From Falciphora oryzae (lineage: Eukaryota; Ascomycota; Sordariomycetes; Magnaporthales; Magnaporthaceae): a stretch of DNA of 64,000 bases. A program made the translations under genes and the position numbers. The DNA lies in the NCBI GenBank assembly GCA_000733355.1, contig JNVV01000001.1, forward strand, positions 1,626,240-1,690,239, written 5' to 3'. Positions 45,827 to 57,742 of this stretch are shown piece after piece. Positions within the stretch are counted from its first letter, which is position 1. The number at the start of each line of letters is the position of its first letter. Below the pieces are notes generated by a model, which was given only the letters and a program-made list of their open reading frames with translations, ran no database searches and was not told where the DNA came from.

Positions 45827-46611
45827 ATGGCGGTAACGGGCCTCGTCCACCACATCGGCACCTTTATGCTATTCTCAGCCGTCGTTCTTCTCGTCATCAC
45901 AAACATCACCGCCCCCGTCGTCCACAACATCTCCCTCCTGAGGATCGACCTGAACGATGCTCGGGGCCAGCACAATCCCGCCGTGACCTTTGGCACCTTT
46001 GGTCACTGCTTGGTCGATGCTCCGGGAGGGTAAGTTTCTCGCCTTATAATCCCGCCCTTCCTAAAAAAATAAAAAAAAAATAAAAAAACTCACGGCTAAC
46101 CCATCCGCCCAGCGATGACTGCTCTCCTTCGATGGTCGGATACGACCCCGCCCAGGTCGTGGCCGACAGGACGGGCCTGAACTACTACTCGACCGCCGCC
46201 GGCACCGCCCGCGCCCTGACGCGCGTCATGATCCTGCACCCCGTGGCCGCCGGCGTCGCCTTCGTCGCCTTCGCCCTGTCCCTGGGCGCGGGCACCGTCG
46301 GCAGCCTGCTGGCCTCCATGGTGGCCCTGCTCGCCTTCTTCGTGACGCTCGTGCCCCTCGTCACCGACTTCGTCATGTTCGGCATCATCCGCTCGGGCGT
46401 CAACGACAACCGCGACGTCGACGCGAGGGCCTCGTTCGGCGCCGGCCTGTGGACCCTGCTCGCCGCCGCCGTCCTGCTGCTCGTCGGCACCGTCATCGTC
46501 TTCTTCACCTGCTGCTCCGCCCGCATGCACCGCCGCCGCGACGCCCGCACCACAAAGGCCGTCGACGGCTACGCGCCCCCCGAGGCGCCTCGCCGCCGTG
46601 GGTGGTTCTAA
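45827..46611 (+). CDS. PalI/Rim9-SUR7 family tetraspan membrane protein
   Basis: Exons 45827-46029 and 46113-46611 (GTAAGT, GCTAAC, GCCCAG) give 233 residues. Four membrane segments are visible: GTFMLFSAVVLLVITNITAP near the start, HPVAAGVAFVAFALSLGAGT, ASMVALLAFFVTLVPLVTDF, and GLWTLLAAAVLLLVGTVIVF. The first extracellular loop holds the family's GxxGxC pattern (FGTFGHCL) and a second Cys (DDCSPS). PalI/Rim9 helps the ambient-pH sensor PalH/Rim21 at the plasma membrane. The long cytosolic tail of classical PalI is absent; only a short Arg-rich tail follows, so a SUR7-like paralogue is equally possible. Confidence 0.75.
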
Positions 46612-47764
46612 GCGCTCCTGGATTAGCTGTCTACGCGTCCGTTTGCTCCGGCGCAAAAATAAACCCTTTCTCTCAAACTCTATAGGGAATCGGGGCTTGA
46701 TCCTTCTAGAGCGTCGCGTGCCTTGGCCGGATACACGGCGTGATATTAGCCCAGAATCACCCCCGTCTGCAGTGTCCAGTTGGAATATTTCCCCGTTTAT
46801 TTTTCTTTCAATACCTAATTTTACTTCCAAGATATCCCACGACGGAGAGACACAAGCAGGCGCATTGTATAATAAATACCCCCTCAAACTCTGAGACTAG
46901 CAGTAAACTATACTACAGAAACCCAATCAAATAGTCAATACTCCATTGCATCTGCGCATTCTCCCATCCAGAAAGTGAAGTTGTCGTAATACTGTATTGG
47001 TGAAATCATGTGAGGTGATTAACTTGGCAGACAGTTCTAATCCCAGGCACAATTCACAGGAGCAGGAAATGGTCATCGCATTGAGCGAGTGGATTGTAGT
47101 CATAATCGTGAAGATAATCATCGTCAACAGCTAGCACAAGATCCCAGAGTGGCGATCCCCTGCGACGCTGCGTCATATAATATTCTACCCTATGTAGTGT
47201 GTGCGCCATGAGGGAGGGTGTAAGAAGAGGACTGGCGATGTAACCTCCCTGGGATTCCACCGCGGGGTGTAAAGTAAATGTATCGAGCTATCCCTCCATC
47301 GCCACGCCCCTGGAGCCCCCTTCCTCGACCCAACGTCCGTTACCGATAATAAGAGAAGAAACCCCTTTTCCGCCTTGCCTCTCTCTTTTTTGATTTTGTG
47401 TGTATGTGACGGCAAACTGCCTTATATGCGCCAAGCAAACCCCGGTCACCTGGCGTGGGAGATCCAACATCAACACTCTATACAACGCTTGCTGGTCAAG
47501 TAACAAGAAATAGACAAAAACAGCGACTAGTCGATAAACTTCTCGCAAGTTCCAAAAGATCAAAGATGAAAAGATGGGGGATATCTTCGCCAATAAAGAG
47601 GGGATGAACGTAAATCAAAGGCAGGCAACCGTCATGAAGCGAGATTCGTAAAATGCTGACTCGGCCAGCCGGTAGCCACCGTGAGGCTATGTCCATGGTG
47701 AACGCCTCGGATAAAATAATGTTAATAAAACAAGAACGCAGCGTAGCATTGTTGATATTTCTCT
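46612..47764. other. Convergent 3' flanks, no gene seen
   Basis: Tail-to-tail spacer between the PalI-like gene and the large minus-strand gene. It is AT-richer than coding sequence, and short frames show no domain. Confidence 0.55.
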
Positions 47765-50700
47765 TTAAAATGTCTCAGACTCTTGTGATGCGAGGGATCC
47801 GAAAGTGTCTGCTGGGTGAACGATCATTAGTATATATGATGCAAGCAACGAAACTCTGGGATCCCGCCCGAGAAAAGGGTAAACGTACCTCGCTTCCGCC
47901 GTCTATCTTCCTCGCTCTTGGGGGTCATAGCCCTAGGGCCGCTCGGCCGGCGCGTCGGGCCGCCGTTGCCGAGAGCGGAACTGAGGTTCCTGTTCTCCAG
48001 CTTAGGGCTGCCGTTGTAGCTGCCGTGCGTCGCCGTGCCGTAGCCGCTCTCGACGCTGTGGTACGGCAGTGGGCTTGGAGCCGTCTTCTGCAGCTTGTTC
48101 ACCCGGCTCGACTTGGGCGGCGTCATGTGACCCGTGTTAGCCTCATCAAGAGGCTCCTTGGGTGGGCGTGGGGGTCCCAGGGGCGAGGCGTCTCCGGCGC
48201 GGGCGAGCGGCGCGGGCGGCGAGCCCCAAAACTGCGGGTCCTGTGGCCGCGCATTGTCCTTCCCTTGGAGGCGGTTAAGGCTGGTTGCCGAATGAGCCCA
48301 GTCGGCCGAGTAAGGCGACTGTGGCGAGTTGAACTGCTCGGCCCCAGTCTCGATGGCAACTTGGTACTGCTGTCCAGGGCGTGGCTGAGGGTGCCTCAGA
48401 TTGAGCGAGTCACGATGGGCTTTGTACTTGGGGTCTTCAGGCATCATGTCGCGCAGGTCTTCTTGGGTGAAGCCCGTGTGGAGCTTGTCATCACCGTACG
48501 GGTCAGTGTTCGGCTGCCCCTCGTAGGCCAGGTCGGACCCTGAGCGCGACGCGTTGTTCTTGCGGAAGACCTTGCCCACGCTCGATGCCGTCGTCTCGGA
48601 CCAGCGGGAGATCTTGGGGAACCAGTTGGACGAGCTGGACGACTTGTGCTTCTTGCTCTTGTCCGTGTGAGGCGTATTCTCGTTGCTGGCCGCCTGCGCT
48701 GGCAGTGTTGGATGAGGCGGAGTGGCCACGGGGACTGAGCCACTACGCGGGATATCGCCGCGCTCCGGCGAGTTGTGCATCCCCAGGGTGTCGTACTGGT
48801 CATCTCGGTGGTAGCCCAGCGCGGCTCCCCGGTCAGCCAGCTGGTGCTGGTGGTCGTACTCGTCCTCATTCGCCTCGTGGACGGTGCTGATGCGGTGATC
48901 CGAAAACTTGCGCTCGTAGCCCGTCTTGTTGGCCGATTGGCCGCGTGACTGCGAAGGGATTGACAGGTGGCCCGACTGGCTCGCGTGGCTGGCTGTCGAC
49001 GTGCCGGCGTGTCCCTCAGGCTCGTAGCCGCGGTCATGCTCGTACTGCACTGCGGGCTGCAGGTTGTCAAAGGGCGACCGCACACCGTCGCGCGTGGGGC
49101 TGGCTCCCATGTGACCTGCCGTCTGCGCCTTGAGGGTGTCCACCTCGGTCAGCAGCTGCATGAGCATGTCCTCGATCCTCCCGAGGTCGTTGTTGCCCTT
49201 AGCACTCAGGCCCTTGAGTGCCCGCCGGAACATGTTCTGCTTCTTGGTCGGCATGTCCTCGGTGCCGGCCTGGGAGCCTCCCTGCACAGACCTGGGCGCG
49301 CTGCCGGGGAACGGTCTCGGCCCGCCGATGACGCGCTGGACTGTCTTCTCCGTGTTCTCATCCACCTCTCGGATGATGACGTCTTCCGAGTCGGCGATCA
49401 TATGCTTGATCTTCTCAAACGACTCGCGCATTTCCGCCGCGGACCGGACAAGCGTCATAAGAATCTCCGTGTCGCGCGCGCTGCGCTGGGCATCGCGGAC
49501 CATGAGGTGCTGCATCAGCGCAATGATATCCTTGGACTCGATGCGGTCGATACCCGCACCAGTCGAAGGGTCATAGAGGGGAGAGCCCATCCCCTGTGAG
49601 AGGCCGCTCATGTGCCTCGCCCCCTTGGAGGTATAGAAGGGGTCCTCGAGGTCGGCGTTGATGGGCTGGGGGAGCTCGACGCCCTTGCCCTTGCGCCTCT
49701 GCATCTCCTGGTTCTCGTTGGCGCCTTGCGAGATGTATCCCTCGTCGACCTTGTTGTTGTGGCCAAGGGGGCTGCGCGTCGCGAACCCAGAACCATAAGT
49801 AGGGTTCTGGAACACGGGGGGCGCGCTGTCCAGGAGCTCGTTACCGAGCCCCGGAAGGTTGACCTGCGGGCTGGTGCCCTCGAAGGGGTTCGTCACCAAA
49901 GTGTCCCGCTTGCGGTCATCGGACGTTCGCTGCCAGTCCTCCTGGTCCTGGCTGGGCTGCCGGCTGTGAGACGAGGCCAACGCAGCGGCAGTTGCCAGAG
50001 CTGCCCCAGCTGCTACTTTGGCTGTGGTGGCCTTCTCGAGGCCATGGCCAGACCGCTCGGCCTCGGCTCTAAAGCTGTCATCCTGGGGCGGCACGTGGCG
50101 CTCTTGAGTTGGTGTCCTCTGGCCTGCCCAGTTGTCCCCCTGGTCCTCCCCATCAAGCTGACCTTCGATAATCGATGGGTTTGATCCCTCGTAGAACCCA
50201 ATTTCTGGCAGGGGGTCATCGACATCAGGCACGCCACTAGCACCCATCCTCGGCTTTTCAAACTCGTCCAGGCGATCCACACTGTGCATGGGCGTGTTGG
50301 CTGGGCGATGTCCATCCATGGTCCGTTCCTTGAAGGACTTGTTGCGCTGGACGCCAGGGCCGTCGAGGGCATAGTCTTCCTCTGCATCCTCGGTCTGCGT
50401 CTGCATGCCCTTCTCCTTGGCAGCGTTTCGCAGCGCAGCCGAGGCGACAGCAAAGGCAGCCCCGGTGATAGCTGCCTCAGACGCTGTTGGGGACTGTCGC
50501 TCAGCGGATTGAGATGCCGCGGGAACCTTGCGCCCGAACTGGTCAAGCTCATACTCGCCAGGAAACCCGGCCGATCTTGGCTGGCCGCGGTCATGCGAGA
50601 GGCCAGATGTGTGCGAGTTGATCGAGCGAGGCGTCCCACCCCTCGCGGTGTCGCGGTTGATAGAGCGGGCATCGGGAGTGTTACGGCCATAGGAGCCTTC

Positions 50701-53211
50701 TTCCGGGAGTGTTGCCATAGACCCACGGTCACCGTTGTATTGCTGGCCACGCCCGGAGTTGTTTGTGAGCACGGAGCCATCGAGCATTGATCCGTCTATG
50801 AGAGACGCCACGGCCGACTCGACCCCGAGCGCCGAGGGGATATGAACAAAATTCGGGTTCGCGACAATGCCCCGGACAGCCTGGCCAGACGAAACATCGC
50901 CGCCAAGCTCGCTGTCCTCGGTGAGTGTCGGGTTCCTGTAGCCGACGGCAGAGCTTCGGACGCTTCGATCATCGTGATCGAAGTCGCGGCTCCTGGTGTT
51001 GCTGAGCTCCGAGCCGGGCGAAAATGGGACACTGTCATGATGAGGCGACTTCCCAGGGGACGACAGCGAGCCGCTTGTTGTGTGAGTAACCCGTGAGTCT
51101 CGGGCTTGGACCTCACTTCCGCCCTCTGTGTATCCTGAAACGCTGGGGATAGGGCTGAGGCCGCGGCGCTCCACCCCGTAGGGCTCGTACTTGAGCGGAG
51201 CCGGAACATGCTGTGTGTCGTAGTATTCGAAGCCTTGCTGGTCGTCATACGGGTAATCATCCTCCGCTTCATCGTAGTCGTCGTACTCTTGTTGGCGGTT
51301 GATTGGGTACTTGCGCCCATATTCGTCTGTCTCGAACTCGGTTGCACCCACGGCGCTGCCCGTCCGTGGCAAGGCCCTGAGGTCGCCGTGTGAAACATTC
51401 ATATGTTGAGTGCCCAGCCCAGCAAGAGTTGCTGCAGGCTTCTGTGTTGGCGTAGTGTTGGACTCTTCGTCGGCTCGGTCCGCGACCCCGCCCTTGCCGC
51501 CAGGGACTCCGCGGACCGGTGTTAGCTCTTCGGTTGCCGAGTGAGGCCGCTCAATGTCTGTGTCCGCAGACAGTATCGACTGTCTCGTGAGTTCTGACGG
51601 GTTGATCTCGCTGCTCAGCGGCATCGGGGCCGTCTGCTGGAACTCCGAGTCGTCGTAATCCTCGGTGAAACCATTCGCCGCGCGGCTCTTGGCCTCGGCG
51701 CGGCGGCGCTTACGCTGCTCTCGAGCAGGCGCCGCAGAGGCGTTATTGAGCGCTGCTATTCCAAGTGCACCGGCGACAGCACCCGCCGCGGCAGCCCTTA
51801 TGCTGTAATCGCGACGACCGGGGGTAGCGTCTATATCTTGGTGCATCGATTCATGGGCCGACTCCTGTGACTCGCTGGGGACGGGACTCTCAACGACAAC
51901 GTTGCGCGCCTCCCTATTCCGCATCTCTTTGGCCTTCTTGCTCCCAATGCTGTCCCTGGGCCCGAGGCCATGGCGTTCACTGCCGCCGGACCTTCGCCTG
52001 TCGGCGATGCTGGTGACATCCTCTCTGGACACCGAGGTGCCACTGGTGGATGCGGTCGAGTTGCGGCGGCCGTGTGTTGATCTCTGACTCTTCTCTCGCT
52101 TGAGCTCCTCGAGCTCGGGCAAGATCAGCCGCCGAATGGCGTCCTCCACCGCGTCGAGAAGCTTGGGATTGTTGATGGAGGACTTGGAAGCCCCCGAGCG
52201 CACTGATTGCTGGTCCTGCGACCGATGGCTAGGCGCCAGGGCGGACGAGACCACGCTCGAGTCCGCGACCGAGTGGTTTGATTCATGTTGGCCGCGGCTT
52301 GATTTTCGTCGCGTAGACTTATCCTCATCTCTGTCTCGCCTCTCGCTCACGCTACTGTTCCTGCTCTTATTCTTACCCTTGCGATCAGATCGCTCCTTGT
52401 CCCGCGTTTTCGGGAGAACCGGGCGCTCTTTGGATTCGCTTCGGCCGTTACTGCGCGCCTTGTCAACGACTGCGGCAGCAGCCAACCCGGCGGCAGCGCC
52501 GGCGAGGGCATGGCCAGCTCGGGATGGGCTCTTGTCGCGAGTCCTTACGGGAGAACCCGATGGCCCTGAGCCGTCGAGGAAGCTATCCGTCGGGATGGCT
52601 GAGATCTCTGAGGCGGTGTTAGGCTGGTATGATACCTTGCTGTTGTCGCTGGTGGGAATCAGCGGGCTAGCAGGACGGCGGCGGCGACGGTGGTCGATCT
52701 CGACCTCGACGGGCTGGCGAGAGACATTAGACTCCTCGGTGGCCGAGGCGTAAGAGTCCATGCTGTAGGCGTCCTCGCCCTCACCACTGAGGATCGAGAT
52801 GGCGTCGCCTTCAATCAGTCGGGAAGGCAGCGTGGCGTCGTTATGATGGCGTGTTTGGGAGGTCTTGCGGCTCGACTTGGTCTCGGTGACCTGAATGTGG
52901 CCGTCCCTGCGGTTCTTGGAAGGGGTCAGGCGCACGCGGACGCTGGGCCTTCGCTCACCGCCACTGCCCGAGGCGGTGCTTCCCTTTGGGCCCTCGAAGT
53001 ACTCGATCAGCAGCGAGGTCTGGGAGCGATTGGGCTTGTGGCGTGTCCTGATAGTGACGGGGGTGCCGTCTTCTGGTAGTGAATAGTGGGATTTGGCCTC
53101 GGGGGGCGGCGAGAAGTCGGTCTCTGTGACTTCGCTCGGAGCGGTGGTCGTCTCGGTTTCGGTAGGAGCAGGGAGGGGAGGAACGTTTTTCTTGGAATCA
53201 ACGACACCCAT
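47765..53211 (-). CDS. Very large disordered protein with Ala/Gly-zipper segments
   Basis: Exon 47889-53211 plus a 47-nt last exon (47765-47811) gives 1,789 residues starting MGVVDSKKNVPPLPAP and ending GSLASQESETF. The donor is AG|GTACGT and the acceptor is a tandem CAGCAG. Most of the chain is Ser/Arg/Asp-rich and disordered. Four Ala/Gly-rich hydrophobic segments recur: GHALAGAAAGLAAAAVVDKA, AAAAGAVAGALGIAALNNAS, ITGAAFAVASAALRNAAKE and AKVAAGAALATAAALASSH. Two likely helical regions are PKLLDAVEDAIRRLILPELE and, toward the C-terminus, ESKDIIALMQHLMVRDAQRS followed by IEDMLMQLLTEVDTLKAQT. The pattern suggests a membrane-associated scaffold of cell cortex or organelle, which is inference; I cannot name the family. 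Confidence 0.75.
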
Positions 53212-56200
53212 TGTGAAGTGTGGAGACCTTGCAGCTCAATGTGGGTGGCGGGCCTGCGTTTTTTTTTTTCCCTTGTTGATTCCCCGCAGGTAATGCCAAT
53301 CAATCCGGCCCAAGCCCGACCTATCCCCTTGGAGCTTTTCGTCCTTGGGCGCCGGCGGAGCGTGGCAGCGCTCGCAGGGCGGCCGACGAGAGGCCGGCTG
53401 GTGTGGGACGGGTCAGAGGCAGGCAGGCTTATTGCCAATGGCAGTCGCGATTGATTGATTTGTCGCAATGCATCAGGCGTTTGATGGGCTGGTCGATGGG
53501 ATGTGGCAGAAAAATGAAGGAAAAGGATAGACAGACAGCCAGCAAGGTCGAGGCAGGGCGGGCGCTTCCTGCCAGTCGCTGCTTGGCTTTGGGGGGAGGC
53601 AAACCTCGTCAGGCCCGAGCTAAGAGGAGGGCGCACATGCAGCAGTCAGGAGTGCCGCCGCGTGTGCGAACCGATGCGAGAAAGCAGGCGCACGCACACA
53701 CACCACGCACGAGAAGAGGAGAAAGAAAACCCAAAGCCCCCCAATTGCGCAGGCGCGATAGGTTAGATATGCAGTGCCCTGCTGGCTCTCGTTTGCGCTT
53801 CCAACGGCGTGCTCTGGAGTGGTCGCGCGGGTGGTTCGTGGTGCCGCAGTGCCTGCCTGGCTGCAGCAAGCGGTCAAGGGCCAGGCGCAGACGAATCCGG
53901 TTGTCGAGCAACGAGTGGCTGGGGGCGACCTTCGATCCCGAGGGCTCAGCACCGAGTAGGGGAAAGCGCAGTGGCAAGACGGCTGGGCTGAACCTGACCT
54001 GTTCTGCCAACGCGCGCGATTTGGTGCGATAATTCAATTCAAGACGACAGTCGCGACAAAAAAGAAAAGCGCCTGTCTCTACTGGTAAACTTTCTAGAAT
54101 TTGTTGCCTTTCGCATCCATGCGACAACAAGTGACTGTGGCTCCGTCCCGTCCTCGTAGCAATAACGGGGGTTTGTTATTGTTGCCGGGCTCAACCAGTC
54201 ACTCCCACCCACCACGACGGAGCCAGAGAGCTTGCATGTAACCCCAGCGCCAGGCGAGCCACAGATGGGAGCCTGCTCCCCACTCGAGTCCAGTCGGGCT
54301 GCGAGGGACGGGAGCCGGGCTGGCTGGGCACATGGAAGATACTTGGGTACCTTGGGTACGCACATCCAGTTCCACACACATGCGTCGACGCAGCGCAGCG
54401 GCTGGACGGCGGCGGAAGGAGGGCAGGATGATGCGGATGCGTTGGCACCCCCGCAGCCAATAGAGCACCAGTCCTGGAGCTGCAGAACGCTGCAGGTGTG
54501 CGCAACGGGCAGGTTTCAAGGAAGAATCGGACAAGCTCCAATCCCCTCGCCCTCTTCTCTTCTGATCCCATCACCGTCGGGTACCAATTCGCATCCGAGG
54601 ATGCCGCCATCTCATTACGGGCAGGTGAAGGGATGCGCGCGAGGGGGAAGCCAGGGACCTGGAGTCGCACGGCGCACTCAAATGACAAAAAAAGAAGCGC
54701 GTGTTATTCCAATAGCGCTTCCCGTCGCACGCCCCGGGAGCCGTCAGCCCAGCCTGCCCTTGTCCTGGCTTGCTCCCGCTGCGCTAATGAGGCCGGCGTT
54801 TGTTGACATTGGTTGATGTTGAGGTTCATCACATCGAGCCTGGCCTGCCCGCTGCGGTCCCCTTGTCACGCCTGGCCACCACAAGGCCCCTCGCCCAACT
54901 CTGTTGATCTCGTCTGCAGCAAACGGACGACGGTGCCGAGCAGGGGCACACCAGCGACAACCAAAGGAAGCAAGTGGGAACTCGGACGGGGCCAGAGTCC
55001 GCGAGGTGGCACCGACGTCTGCCTGGGCGTGGGACCACTTCGATGAAGATCGCGGACCCCGGACCTGGGAAATTTCCTCGCTGTGGGCTGGGGACCAGGA
55101 CAGGCCATCCCCTCCACCGACTGGCTAGGGGCGACCTTGCCAACACGCGCCGTGGCTGGTTGCCCGAGCTCCCATCCCACGTCCCCAGAATGTGCAAGGA
55201 ACAAAAAAGCCTGAGACGGCTCTCTGTCTGTTGTTTGCATCAAACGCGGGAAACTCCCGTCGGCAGAGACAGCACAAGGACAGCACAGCCGTGGTTCAGC
55301 CTCATGCCGCCGAGCCTGGGATATGTCCGCTCCCGTTCCAGCAATTTTCTCATGCCCCTTTGCAATTTCGCCCACTTTGGCATCCCAAGCTCGGCATTTA
55401 CAATCCTCGTCTCGATGTGCTATGGACGTAGTGGAACATGGCACTCTTGACTTGAACAGCCTGAAATGTGAAAAAGGAGACACGGTATCACCCTGAGAGT
55501 TCGTAATATGCCCACTCATATATCTTGTGCCTCTCATATCACCGTGCTTCTTTCAACCATTTTTTCCCTGTTCCTTTTCCCTTCCGAATATCTATTTCTT
55601 CTTCATATTTACATTACAATCGCTTTGGCTTCCAACTTTTGAAGTCCTTGTCGTTGGCCTGTACAGGTTCCGGCCCAACAAACCACCAAGGAGATGATGC
55701 AGACTGAGTGACTGACTCACCCGTCGTAGGTAGGGGGTGGCGGGTCGCACATTGTGTAGCGAATATGCCGCCCCAACGAATTAGAGAGATTCTCTTCTGG
55801 CTTATTTTCTTGTCGCAACGTTGCCAGAACGGCCGTCCCACCGTGCATCGTGTATGCCCATGCCGTTTAACTCTTCTTCGAACCCCGAGTGTTCGCAGAC
55901 TGCCATGATTTACCCCGTCTCGTCTCGCATCACCCAGAATGTGCCCATTCTCTTACCAAAGACCCGGATCCCAAACCTAGTGCTGCTAGTCCATCCCCGG
56001 GACCGTGCTCCGGAAAAGGCTCGACAAGGCCTTCAAGTCTGTTGATTTTCTGGATAGGGTTATTCTGTTATTATACGTCTAGTATAACCAGGACTCTTCT
56101 CTCGACGATGCATAAGAACCCGTGTATGCGGCCGCCTTCTACCAAAGCCATTGCCCATGCAATCACAAAAGGAAAGGAAAAAAACAAAACCCGATCGATA

Positions 56201-56431
56201 CCTGTCCACCCATACGTTCCAGGTGTTGTGAATATGTACACCAGACTAAAGAAAGGGGAAGCCAGAAAAAAAAGTCTTCCAAAAATGGAAGCAAGAAATA
56301 AATCGCAAAGAAACCGGTGAACTCCATACTCCCCCACGTCATTCCCCTAGACCCCATCATCTCACATGCCTGTTGTCTTGGCAGCTGTTTTGCATGCGAG
56401 TGCCACTTGTGCCGTTCGGGGTAGCGGCCCG
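53212..56431. other. 3.2-kb intergenic region, no gene seen
   Basis: Promoter side of the large gene and 3' flank of the IFRD gene. Frames up to 223 codons exist on both strands (53403-54032, 54866-55537) without domains. Short A/T tracts only. Confidence 0.5.
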
Positions 56432-57742
56432 CTAGGAATCGGGAAACGGCTCCAGGTCACCCAGCGTCTCCCGGACGACCTCGTTGCCTGAGAAGTGTGT
56501 GGAAAAGCCACCTTTGAGCACCTCCTGCAGGAGCTCGATGCGGACCTTGGTGGCCCACGACTCGATGACGTATATTTCGTCCTTACTTATCCTGAGCTTC
56601 TCTCGATACCCGAGCTCCTCGACTTCATCGCCCAGATCCGTCTCCTTGGACCCGCCGGTGTGGGGGTTCGACACCGGTCGGCTGGTGGCCGACCAGCCAG
56701 GGCCTTTCCCGAGCTCGATGGAGGTTATGACACTGGCCAGGTCATTCCGCACCTGGGTCCTGCCCTTTTTGGAGATGGACTTGGAGCCCTTGGAAAGCTC
56801 CCTCATGCGCTTGATCAGGAACTTGGGGTCGACCGACAGGTTCAGGGACCGGCCGTTGCCCTCCTCCTCAAGCTCGCGCGAGACCTCAAAGAGGAGAGCA
56901 ATGTTGATACCAGCGGATGATCGCACATTGGCGTCGCTGCTCTCCAGCTGCTCGACGAATGCATCGAGGGCCTCATTGTTGTGCGACGAGGGGTTGTCCA
57001 GGTTTGTCGCGACGAATGCCCAGACCTTCATGGCTGTCGTCACCACTATGCCGCTGTCCGGTGCGCCGATGTGGTGGCCGTCGCTCTCAGCGATGGACGT
57101 GAGGAACTCGAGAAAGTCGTCCATGTCCTGCTCCTCGCCACCACCGTACACGATCACGACGCCCATGGTGGAGAGCGCCTGCACCTTGACGGCTTCCTCT
57201 TCGGAATCCTCACAGACTAGCTTCAATATTGGGAATGCCGTCTCGTAGACGTCATCGGAAGGCGACGTCAAGGTGGTGACGGCTAGTGCCTTCATCGATA
57301 GTATTTGCTCCTCCGAGTTGGCGCTCCGGATGCTTCTAACAAGGGAGGGCAAGATGCTGGCCATGGACCCGCTGACCACGCTGTCGGCAGGATGGTAGCG
57401 CAGATGATGGGCGTAATCACCCAGCACAGTCGTCCGGCCACTGCCACTGCGCTTTCCCGGCGCCAGGAGTTCGGCGATGCGCCCGCGAAGTTTTTCCTCC
57501 CACGACTCGGGAGTGTCAAGGTCTGTGACAGAGTTGGTGCTTGCTGTCATGACGTCGTCAAGATCGGAATCGCTAGTGTCATCGTTTTCTGACGCGTACC
57601 GAGACACGGGGCGTGAGGCTGGCCGCGAGCCCGGGCGAGAGTTTCCGGGTGATGTGTTGGGCGTCTGGGCAGCAGAGCCACGCGCCTTTCTAGAGGCCTT
57701 CTTGCCGCTCTCGACCAGTGTCTTCCTGCGCAAGTCCTGCAT
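56432..57742 (-). CDS. IFRD (interferon-related developmental regulator) domain protein
   Basis: Single exon, 436 residues. Basic Ser-rich N-terminus (MQDLRRKTLVESGKKASRKA), acidic patch, then an IFRD alpha-solenoid: WEEKLRGRIAELLAPGKRSG, SLVRSIRSANSEEQILSMKA, ILKLVCEDSEEEAVKVQALS and later ALDAFVEQLESSDANVRSSAG. The conserved C-terminal part is RISKDEIYVIESWATKVRIE with LQEVLKGGFSTHFSGNEVV. IFRD proteins are coregulators and, in yeast and animals, are linked to transcription repression or ribosome binding; the fungal role is little studied. Start at the only upstream Met. Confidence 0.88.
   Translation of the reverse strand: MQDLRRKTLVESGKKASRKARGSAAQTPNTSPGNSRPGSRPASRPVSRYASENDDTSDSDLDDVMTASTNSVTDLDTPESWEEKLRGRIAELLAPGKRSGSGRTTVLGDYAHHLRYHPADSVVSGSMASILPSLVRSIRSANSEEQILSMKALAVTTLTSPSDDVYETAFPILKLVCEDSEEEAVKVQALSTMGVVIVYGGGEEQDMDDFLEFLTSIAESDGHHIGAPDSGIVVTTAMKVWAFVATNLDNPSSHNNEALDAFVEQLESSDANVRSSAGINIALLFEVSRELEEEGNGRSLNLSVDPKFLIKRMRELSKGSKSISKKGRTQVRNDLASVITSIELGKGPGWSATSRPVSNPHTGGSKETDLGDEVEELGYREKLRISKDEIYVIESWATKVRIELLQEVLKGGFSTHFSGNEVVRETLGDLEPFPDS

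Noticed and set aside
53403..54032. 209-codon plus frame
   Set aside because: Arg-rich, overlaps a 173-codon minus frame, and no family resemblance.
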